A DNA stretch of 64,000 nucleotides from PFJX01 sp031426735 (GTDB lineage: Bacteria; Pseudomonadota; Gammaproteobacteria; Burkholderiales; Thiobacillaceae). The stretch is from assembly GCA_031426735.1 (NCBI GenBank), contig JASJPK010000069.1:14746-78745 (forward strand), read 5' to 3'. A program made the position numbers and the translations under genes. The notes beneath the pieces are model-generated. The model was not told the origin of the DNA. It ran no database searches and saw nothing but the letters and a program-made list of their open reading frames with translations. Numbering within the stretch: position 1 is the first letter of the stretch; every line of letters starts with the position of its first letter. Shown in pieces: positions 58,453 through 64,000 of the stretch.

Positions 58453-58938
58453 CTATCGCATACCAGCCATATGACTCATATGGATCTTGTCGAAGGCCGA
58501 TTGTTGAGCAGGTGTGAGGGTGGCATAGAACGTTTTAACGACGTCCGCCATCTTCGCCATATTCTCGGCCCGCTCTTTCATGAGGTTCGCCATCTTCGCC
58601 ATCTGGTCCGGCGCTGACTTCGCCATAGGCAAGGTTTTATTCATCATCATGTCTCGCATGGCGACCATCTTCTTGGCTTGCTCATTGACATGATCGGAGA
58701 ACGTCTGCCAGGCGGGCTGCTGTTCTGCGGTGAGACTGAGCTTGGCATTCAGCTCAGTTAAATGTTTGTGTACGCGATCGACAGGATTCATCTTCATGTC
58801 ACCGGACATCATGCTCATGCCGTTGCAGTCCATCCCGGAGTGCTGACTCATTTTCGCGCCGGGTCCAGCAGCCATTGCGAAGCTTGCCGCAAACAATGAG
58901 GAAACCAGGCCGAGCGTCAATTTGGTATGCAGTTTCAT
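58453..58938 (-). CDS. Spy/CpxP-like periplasmic protein (LTxxQ family)
   Basis: A 161-residue protein with a signal peptide (MKLHTKLTLGLVSSLFAASF, cut after AMA) and two LTxxQ motifs, LSLTAEQQPAW and LTPAQQSAFD, typical of Spy chaperones. It is very Met-rich (MNGMSMMSGDM-like, MRDMMMNKTLPM), which could mean copper or silver binding. ATG 58938 is used. A perfect dyad site (59105) and a degenerate one (59007) lie upstream. Confidence 0.85.
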   Translation of the reverse strand: MKLHTKLTLGLVSSLFAASFAMAAGPGAKMSQHSGMDCNGMSMMSGDMKMNPVDRVHKHLTELNAKLSLTAEQQPAWQTFSDHVNEQAKKMVAMRDMMMNKTLPMAKSAPDQMAKMANLMKERAENMAKMADVVKTFYATLTPAQQSAFDKIHMSHMAGMR

Positions 58939-59104
58939 AATCAATATTCCTTAAACAATTTGGATCGTGTGGGTTTTGGCATGGCGATAGTGATTTGCCT
59001 TTGCCATGTTCGCTTTCGATAGCCGGTTATCGGCGCTTGCTTGCGATTCATCCGATTCTTCCGGTTCACGGCTCAGATCGTCGCGCCTGAACCCGAGCCA
59101 CGTC

Positions 59105-59120
59105 TGTTCGTCATCGAACA
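59105..59120 (-). promoter_or_regulatory. Dyad operator site 14, perfect palindrome (TGTTCG-TCAT-CGAACA)
   Basis: Both arms are exact reverse complements. It lies 167 bp upstream of the Spy-like gene; a half-conserved version (TGTTCG-CTTT-CGATAG, 59007-59022) lies 69 bp upstream of the same gene. Being symmetrical, its orientation is uncertain. Confidence 0.7.
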
Positions 59121-59164
59121 CAGCCTGGCGCTTTTATTTCGGTATCGATTCACAACTGATGCCC

Positions 59165-59286
59165 GGCTCCGCCATCAAGTCGACGTTTTCCTCGCTCACC
59201 AGTCTCGCGCCGAGCAGGCGCGCCAGACCTTCGACGCACAGCGGAAAGTCCGCCGGTCAGGCTTCGACCGACGGGCGTGAATACGC
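59165..59286. pseudogene. Fusion scar: SRPBCC 3' end joined to antiporter 3' end
   Basis: Bases 59165-59235 match the 3' end of the SRPBCC gene (about 53121-53193, gene on minus), and 59236-59286 match the last bases of the antiporter gene (about 49672-49725, gene on plus). The join is direct. No intact gene remains in 58939-59306. Confidence 0.9.
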
Positions 59287-59306
59287 ACGCAAGCAGGCTG
59301 TTAGCA

Positions 59307-59750
59307 CTAGGCCAGCTGCGACAGCGGCGCGGCATCGTCGTGAGCAAGCCGCGTCAGCACCTTGTAGCCGTCCAGGCTCAAGGCATTCAGCGTCGCATGC
59401 AGCCGGGTGTCCCATTTGTCGAGGCAGTTGAGCAGAACGTATGAAATGTATTTGAAGCGATGCAGGTAAAGCGGGAGTTCATCCGCCAACTCGCCTTCGC
59501 TGCTGCTCAGGCGATAGTCGATGCCTTCTTTTTCGAGTTGCTGCAGGAGTTTCCCGAGCATCAACGTCGCCGGCTTCGGCGCATTGAGCAGCAGGATGTC
59601 GAGCCGATTGCCGTTGCTCCGGCACAGTTGGAGTGCGTGTGGCAACGCCGGGCGTTCCAGGCAGAGCCCATCCAGCGCCAGCAAGATGCCCTGGTTGGCA
59701 TTGCTCGATTTCACGGGAACCCGCAGGACGGTCTGGCCGCATCGTTCCAT
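59307..59750 (-). CDS. Conserved hypothetical protein, possibly Usp-like
   Basis: A 147-residue soluble protein from ATG 59750. RVPVKSSNANQGILLALDGL and the alternating helix/strand pattern with LDILLLNAP recall the universal stress protein fold, but no ATP-binding GxxG motif is seen, so the family is uncertain. It is 10 nt behind the PilZ-like gene and probably cotranscribed with the crystallin-like gene. Confidence 0.5.
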   Translation of the reverse strand: MERCGQTVLRVPVKSSNANQGILLALDGLCLERPALPHALQLCRSNGNRLDILLLNAPKPATLMLGKLLQQLEKEGIDYRLSSSEGELADELPLYLHRFKYISYVLLNCLDKWDTRLHATLNALSLDGYKVLTRLAHDDAAPLSQLA

Positions 59751-59760
59751 GGTTGCGGGA

Positions 59761-60045
59761 TTACCAGACCAGCCGGATGCCATCGTGGCCATTCTCGACA
59801 ACTGTGGCGCGTTGATTGAAGGAAGTGCGATTCGGTTCTTCATACTTGAAATCCTCGATATCCAGGTGCGTGCCAACAGGGAATGAAATCGCCCCATGAC
59901 TCAGCAGCATGCTTCGTGTTTCGACCTGTTTGACGCGGTACAGGCCATAGTTGCGGGTGCCATCCGACAGCGCCACCACAGCCAGCCCGCGCAATTCCGC
60001 TGGACACGTCCGGGTCTGAGATGGCCGCGTATCTATTGCAGGCAT
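59761..60045 (-). CDS. Small PilZ-like or beta-barrel hypothetical protein
   Basis: A 94-residue protein from ATG 60045. The part AELRGLAVVALSDGTRNYGL ... GTHLDIEDFKYEEPN ... ATVVENGHDGIRLVW has the strand pattern and the closing GIxL-W of PilZ domains, but the RxxxR c-di-GMP motif is not clear. It would fit a window with two c-di-GMP enzymes; confidence is low. Confidence 0.45.
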   Translation of the reverse strand: MPAIDTRPSQTRTCPAELRGLAVVALSDGTRNYGLYRVKQVETRSMLLSHGAISFPVGTHLDIEDFKYEEPNRTSFNQRATVVENGHDGIRLVW

Positions 60046-60136
60046 GATGTTTCTCTGGGTTGATTGCCGCAGGGCGACGGGACGCTCGGGCCGTAGATGG
60101 GCACGTTGCGCTATGCCCATCTACGGCGACTGGACG

Positions 60137-60949
60137 TTATTCCCTGGGCTCGCCACGCTCGTTGACGGTCACCGTGGGGCCGGGCGGAGCACTGAGCTGA
60201 ATGCGATGTGCCTGACCGCGGAAGTTGTAGGTGACATCCCAATATTCCGGCCGGGCATGCCGGGTAACGTCGGCGCAGTGCTGCACATCACGACTCGTTT
60301 CCTGCCTGTCGTCGGCTTTGCGCGCGACCTGGACCCCGATTGCGGCGCCCGCGACAGCGCCCCCGGCCGTGGCCAGGTCCTGACCGCTACCGCCACCGAA
60401 CTGGTGGCCGAGAATGCCGCCGAGCAGCGCGCCGAAAATTGCACCGGGCACACCGTTGCTGCGCTCTTGCACGACTTGTTCGCGCTCCACCCAGCAGCGC
60501 TGCTCTGGCGGCCCGACCACGGCGTGCACCGAAGTGACGTTCGCCTCGAAGGTCCGCTCGAAGTAGCGACGGCGGAAGTCGTGCGGCGCCACGACCGGCC
60601 CGCTCAAATACGGATTGGCGTCGCTGCGCGCGTTGCGACTGGCCGGCCGCACCGATGAAACGCTGTCGTTCATGCCCATTGCGCGCAAGGACGCATATCT
60701 GCCCGGACGCAAGACGACGCAACGGCCTTCGAACTGGGTGTCTTCGCAAACCTCCCACCAGTCGCGTTCAACCACGACCGATGAGGCGCGGTTGTTCAGG
60801 CCGATGCGCCGGAGGTTGTTGATCTGTTCTTCGGTGCTGAAGGAACGTCCTTCATACCCTTCGTGTTCATAAAAGGTGATCTCCGCGGCTGCTTGCGTGG
60901 CAATAGCCACGCCGGCTACGACCAATGCGTTGCGCAATAGTGCATTCAT
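60137..60949 (-). CDS. Secreted beta/gamma-crystallin and glycine-zipper protein
   Basis: A 270-residue protein with a signal peptide (MNALLRNALVVAGVAIATQA, cut after AAA). A beta/gamma-crystallin Greek-key region follows (ITFYEHEGYEGRSFSTEE, NNRASSVVV, FEGRCVVLRPGRYASLRAMG). After a linker comes a 17-kDa-antigen-like glycine zipper (GAIFGALLGGILGHQFGGGS, then AGGAVAGAAIGV). Such proteins are envelope-located; the crystallin part may bind Ca2+. Dyad site 15 lies 124 bp upstream. Confidence 0.85.
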   Translation of the reverse strand: MNALLRNALVVAGVAIATQAAAEITFYEHEGYEGRSFSTEEQINNLRRIGLNNRASSVVVERDWWEVCEDTQFEGRCVVLRPGRYASLRAMGMNDSVSSVRPASRNARSDANPYLSGPVVAPHDFRRRYFERTFEANVTSVHAVVGPPEQRCWVEREQVVQERSNGVPGAIFGALLGGILGHQFGGGSGQDLATAGGAVAGAAIGVQVARKADDRQETSRDVQHCADVTRHARPEYWDVTYNFRGQAHRIQLSAPPGPTVTVNERGEPRE

Positions 60950-61072
60950 GGATGACTCCTGTGAGGGGTTGCGTCTAGAGCAGTTGCGTCCATCGAACTC
61001 GATGGCGATCCAGACATCCCGATGCCGGATGCAATCGGGAGGCCACGATGGCGCAGCGCGCTAGCCTCGGTC

Positions 61073-61088
61073 TGTGCGGGCACGTACA
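61073..61088 (-). promoter_or_regulatory. Dyad operator site 15 (TGTACG-TGCC-CGCACA)
   Basis: Full consensus with the GACC extension toward the crystallin-like gene, 124 bp away. Confidence 0.75.
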
Positions 61089-61120
61089 TAGCTTCGAAAT
61101 GCAGTACGTAATGCGCAATA

Positions 61121-61556
61121 CGTAGGATGGGCGAAGCGCAGCGCGCCCATCAACCGGTGGCATTCGATGGGCCCGCTGCGCTTGGCCCATCCTACGACCC
61201 CGGTGCTCGGTGTCGCCCCTCAAGCAATTCACCTTGAAACAACTTCGTAGGATGGGCGAAGCGCAGCGCGCCCATCAGCGGTGGCAATCGGTGGGCCCGC
61301 TGCGCTTGGCCCATCCTACGACCTCGGTGCTCGGTGTCGCCCCTCAAGCAATTCACCTTGAAACAATTTCGTAGGATGGGCGAAGCGCAGCGCGCCCATC
61401 AACCGGTGGCAATCGATGGGCCCGCTGCGCTTGGCCCATCCTACGACCCCGGTGCTCGGTGTCGCCCCCCTCAAGCAATGACCTTGAAACAACTTTGTAG
61501 GAAGGGCGAAGCGCAGCGCGCCCATCAACCGGTGGCAATCGATGGGTACGCTGCGG
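61121..61556. repeat. Tandem array of four ~125-bp REP-containing units
   Basis: Units start at about 61121, 61246, 61370 and 61496 (periods 125, 124, 126). Each contains an inverted pair GTAGGATGGGCGAAGCGCAG ... CTGCGCTTGGCCCATCCTAC and a spacer with GGTGCTCGGTGTCGCC and CAAGCAATTCACCTTGAAAC. The fourth is truncated. This third REP family occupies most of the gap 60950-61711, leaving dyad sites at each side. Confidence 0.9.
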
Positions 61557-61558
61557 TG

Positions 61559-61574
61559 TGTTCGCCAACGCACG
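61559..61574 (+). promoter_or_regulatory. Dyad operator site 16 (TGTTCG-CCAA-CGCACG)
   Basis: The site is 137 bp upstream of the collagen-like gene. Only the last base deviates from the consensus. Confidence 0.6.
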
Positions 61575-61711
61575 GAACTGCGCCTGGCATACAGCTACGC
61601 TGCCGTTACGTTGGAGACGTAAACCCGCGTCAATCCTGCCTATCCAGGCCGATCCGGTTTTTCCAGCTGTCTCGACGAACGCCTATTCACCTTACCTTTG
61701 AGGAATTCACC

Positions 61712-61999
61712 ATGAACCGTTCCATGCATATTTCGGCGCTGCTCGCCATTCTGAGTCTGGCCGCCTGTGACAAACCCACTGTGGTCAACGTGCCGCCCGC
61801 ACCTGTCGCGGTGCCCGGCCCGGCAGGTCCGCAAGGCGAACCTGGTGTCCAGGGCGCCACCGGCTATCAGGGCAACGAGGGCATGCAAGGCGCTACCGGC
61901 TATCAGGGCGCGCAAGGCGATCAAGGTGCCGAGGGAGCCACCGGCAAGCCCGGCCAGACCACCACGGTCATCGTGACGCCACCGGCACCGGCGAACTGA
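61712..61999 (+). CDS. Collagen-like lipoprotein
   Basis: A 95-residue lipoprotein. The signal peptide ends LSLAAC (lipobox). After a Pro/Val stretch come about 15 Gly-X-Y triplets (GPAGPQGEPGVQGATGYQG and similar) and a tail TTTVIVTPPAPAN. Bacterial collagen-like segments form trimeric rods on surfaces. GAGGAATTCACC precedes ATG 61712. It is the first of three co-oriented genes with dyad site 16 upstream. Confidence 0.88.
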   Translation: MNRSMHISALLAILSLAACDKPTVVNVPPAPVAVPGPAGPQGEPGVQGATGYQGNEGMQGATGYQGAQGDQGAEGATGKPGQTTTVIVTPPAPAN

Positions 62000-62036
62000 A
62001 GCCACACACGATTGTCACTGTTTCGAGGAGAACGCC

Positions 62037-62195
62037 ATGAGCGTAGGCACCATACTGTTGATTGTTCTGATCCTGCTGCTGGTCGGCGCCATTCCGAGCT
62101 GGCCGCATAGCCGTAACTGGGGCTATGGTCCCAGCGGCGGCCTCGGTTTGATCGTGGTCATCATCCTTGTGCTGATATTGCTGGGGCGGCTCTGA
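62037..62195 (+). CDS. DUF3309-type small membrane protein
   Basis: A 52-residue protein with two hydrophobic helices around WPHSRNWGYGPSGGLG, the hallmark of the DUF3309 family (MSVGTILLIVLILLLVGA start). GAGGAG lies upstream of ATG 62037. Its function is unknown. It is 37 nt after the collagen-like gene and 33 nt before the phospholipase-D-family gene. Confidence 0.85.
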   Translation: MSVGTILLIVLILLLVGAIPSWPHSRNWGYGPSGGLGLIVVIILVLILLGRL

Positions 62196-62228
62196 CGCAC
62201 AGGTGTGCGGCCTGACTCGGGAGGCTTG

Positions 62229-63629
62229 ATGTTCGATAAATGGCTGCGCTTACGGTTCTTGCTAGTGGCGGGCCTGTTGGGCCTGACCGCCTGCAGCAGC
62301 TTGCCGAAATTCGTGCCCGACCTGGCCCGTCGCCCCGGTCCGCCGGTGCAACTGGAAGGCGCGCGCGGTCCGCTGTCCGCCGCGCAAAGCAAGGCGATCC
62401 TCAAACGGCTGGCGGGGCGGGGTCAGGACACCGGCATCTTCGAGCGCCACCTGGCGGTGGAGGAAGCCATCATCGGCAGTCCGCTCACCACCGGCAACGA
62501 TGTCCGCTTGCTGCAGGACGGCCCGGCCACCTACCGGGCGATGCATGCGGCCATCCTGGCGGCGCAGGACCACATCAACCTGGAAACCTACATCCTGGAT
62601 GACGACGAGGTCGGCCAGCGTTTTGCGCAGACTTTGATCGCCAAGCAACGCCAGGGTGTGCAGGTCAATCTGATCCACGACAGCGTCGGCACGTTCGATA
62701 CTCCGGCAACTTTTTTCCAGGAGTTGATGGACAGCGGCATCCAGGTACTCGAATTCAATCCGATCAACCCGATGGCGACGCGCAAGGAGTGGACGCTGAA
62801 CCAGCGCGATCATCGCAAATTGCTGATCGTCGACGGCAGCACGGCATTTCTCGGCGGCATCAATATCAGCAGCGTCTACTCCGGCGGTTCGTTCAAATCC
62901 GGTTCACGCAGCAAAACCCAAAAAGAATCCGACCCTAGCCTGGCCTGGCGCGATACCGACCTGCAACTGCAAGGACCGGTGGTCGCCGAGTTCCAGAAGC
63001 TGTTCCTGGCCACCTGGGAAAGTCAGAAGGGCACGCCACTGCCCGCGAAAAACTATTTCCCGCCGCCAAAGAATGTCGGCAGCGAGGTGGTGCGCGCGAT
63101 TGGCAGTTCGCCCGACGAGCCGTTCAGCCTGATCTACGCCACGCTGCTTTCGGCCATTTCCAGCGCTGAGACCAGCGTCTATCTGACCAACGCCTACTTC
63201 GCGCCGGACCCGCAATTGCTCGATGCGCTCGAAGCCGCGGCCCGGCGCGGCGTCGACGTGAAACTGATCCTGCCCAGCCGGACCGACTCCTGGCTGGTGT
63301 ATCACGCCGGGCGCAACTATTACGCGCGGCTGTTGCGCGCGGGCGTGAAGATTTTCGAGCGGCGCGGCGTCATCCTGCATTCCAAGACGGCGCTGATCGA
63401 TGGCGTCTGGGCCACAGTCGGCTCGACCAACCTGGACTGGCGCAGTTTCCTGCACAACCATGAACTGAATGCCGTGGTGCTGGGTTCGGCGTTCGGTAAA
63501 CAGGTCGCGGCCATGTTCGCCAAAGACCTGGCGGCGTCCGATGCGATCACGCTGGAGAAGTGGCAGCAGCGTTCGCTCGGACTGCGCCTGAAAGAGTTCT
63601 TCGCGCGGATCTGGGAGTACTGGCTATGA
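62229..63629 (+). CDS. Cardiolipin-synthase-like phospholipase D lipoprotein
   Basis: A 466-residue protein of the PLD superfamily with two HKD motifs: HRKLLIVDGSTAFLGGINIS (about 197) and HSKTALIDGVWATVGSTNLD (about 387). It carries a lipoprotein signal (LLGLTACSS), unlike the membrane-helix start of ClsA. It may make cardiolipin or hydrolyse phospholipid in the envelope. ATG 62229 has GGGAGG upstream; a GTG at 62205 is in frame. Related enzymes are ClsB/ClsC types. Confidence 0.9.
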   Translation: MFDKWLRLRFLLVAGLLGLTACSSLPKFVPDLARRPGPPVQLEGARGPLSAAQSKAILKRLAGRGQDTGIFERHLAVEEAIIGSPLTTGNDVRLLQDGPATYRAMHAAILAAQDHINLETYILDDDEVGQRFAQTLIAKQRQGVQVNLIHDSVGTFDTPATFFQELMDSGIQVLEFNPINPMATRKEWTLNQRDHRKLLIVDGSTAFLGGINISSVYSGGSFKSGSRSKTQKESDPSLAWRDTDLQLQGPVVAEFQKLFLATWESQKGTPLPAKNYFPPPKNVGSEVVRAIGSSPDEPFSLIYATLLSAISSAETSVYLTNAYFAPDPQLLDALEAAARRGVDVKLILPSRTDSWLVYHAGRNYYARLLRAGVKIFERRGVILHSKTALIDGVWATVGSTNLDWRSFLHNHELNAVVLGSAFGKQVAAMFAKDLAASDAITLEKWQQRSLGLRLKEFFARIWEYWL

Positions 63630-63648
63630 ACCTGTGCCGCGAGTTGAC

Positions 63649-64000
63649 ATGTCCAGAGTAATCGTCGATCCCAGCATGCTTGATCCGGATGCCGGCAGCG
63701 TGGAAGGCTTCTCCGAACTGCTGCGGCAGGAGTCTTTGCTGAAGACCGGGGCGTTGCAGAACGCGATTTTCAACAGCGCCAATTTCTCCAGTATCGCCAC
63801 CGACGCGAAGGGCGTGATCCAGATCTTCAATGTCGGCGCCGAACGCATGCTGGGCTATGCCGCTGCCGACGTGATGAACAAGATCACGCCGGCGGATATT
63901 TCCGATCCGCATGAATTGCTCGCGCGCGCGCAGATGCTCAGCGCCGAACTTGAAACGCCGATTGCGCCGGGCTTCGAGGCGCTGGTGTTCAAGGCATCGC
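63649..64000 (+). CDS. PAS-domain sensor protein, N-terminal part (runs off window)
   Basis: The frame opens at ATG 63649 (MSRVIVDPSMLDPDAGSVEG) and leaves the window after 117 codons. It contains a PAS domain: LLKTGALQNAIFNSANFSSI, ATDAKGVIQIFNVGAERMLG and YAAADVMNKITPADISDP. The output domain lies beyond the window, most likely a histidine kinase or GGDEF domain. It follows the PLD gene by 19 nt. Confidence 0.85.
   Translation, partial: MSRVIVDPSMLDPDAGSVEGFSELLRQESLLKTGALQNAIFNSANFSSIATDAKGVIQIFNVGAERMLGYAAADVMNKITPADISDPHELLARAQMLSAELETPIAPGFEALVFKAS

Noticed and set aside
61121..61556. CRISPR-like array
   Set aside because: Both the repeats and the spacers are conserved between units, with periods near 125 bp and large internal palindromes; this is a REP array.
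22768..61574. Dyad sites as LexA boxes
   Set aside because: The proteobacterial LexA box is CTGT-N8-ACAG; here the spacing between TGT and ACA is ten with fixed internal CG pairs, and the genes are not SOS genes.
22768..61574. Dyad sites as EcfG-type general stress promoters
   Set aside because: No GGAAC-N16-19-CGTT pattern is seen; the element is a symmetrical dyad, not a -35/-10 pair.

Overview
This window looks like the chromosome of a GC-rich betaproteobacterium, most likely in or near the Nitrosomonadales/Gallionellaceae. The reasons are the gene order rpsB-tsf-pyrH-frr-uppS-cdsA-dxr-rseP-bamA-ompH-lpxD-fabZ-lpxA-lpxB-rnhB, the type of QueF, and an accessory gene set (HiPIP, KaiBC, BON, CsbD, KatE) typical of free-living environmental members. 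The genus is inferred and not proven.

Region 1 (1-22.5 kb) is conserved core. It holds a partial psd and queF on the minus strand and a divergent smc. A long co-oriented minus-strand series runs from rpsB at 22.5 kb through translation factors, isoprenoid/undecaprenol synthesis, outer-membrane assembly and lipid A genes to rnhB. It continues into the flagellar stator genes motA-motB, a membrane-anchored methyltransferase and an HDOD protein that meets smc tail to tail. Notable details are TTG or GTG starts (psd, smc, cdsA, lpxB), a near-perfect 59-bp palindrome inserted in frame in the smc hinge, a structured rpsB leader and a terminator-like hairpin between rpsB and tsf.

Region 2 (22.5-39.2 kb) begins the accessory part. 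It has a small secreted protein, a REP-associated tyrosine transposase with its REP arrays, a DUF2971 gene, a giant cyclic beta-1,2-glucan synthase-like gene (2924 codons), an AI-2E family permease, two BON lipoproteins and a REC-PAS-PAS-GGDEF-EAL protein.

Region 3 (39.2-64 kb) is a dense stress island: CsbD proteins, a HiPIP, flavin reductases, DsrC/TusE-like proteins, SRPBCC proteins, a KatE catalase, a YflT/general-stress-17M-like protein, a BON lipoprotein, an alpha/beta hydrolase, a stand-alone CheB domain, a Spy-like protein, a crystallin-like protein, a collagen-like lipoprotein and a cardiolipin-synthase-like lipoprotein. Its centre is a four-gene operon kaiC-kaiB-(PAS-PAS-GAF-GGDEF*-EAL)-SRPBCC in which every junction is an ATGA overlap. 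It is divergent from a Na+/H+ antiporter gene.

Two patterns tie the accessory half together. First, a 16-bp dyad, TGTnCG-N4-CGnACA, recurs at 16 places between 22.7 and 61.6 kb, nearly always 55-170 bp upstream of a stress gene and usually extended as ACAGAC toward the gene. It looks like the operator of one regulon and has the spacing of a Crp/Fnr-type site. Second, the island carries scars of repeated duplication and deletion. The block at 52.6-53.8 kb is a shrunken copy of 42.0-49.9 kb that lost the kai operon, and 3' ends of the hydrolase, DUF1566, SRPBCC and antiporter genes occur as short orphan fragments elsewhere. I saw no tRNA, rRNA or CRISPR array. All family calls are by eye from translated sequence; no database search was run.
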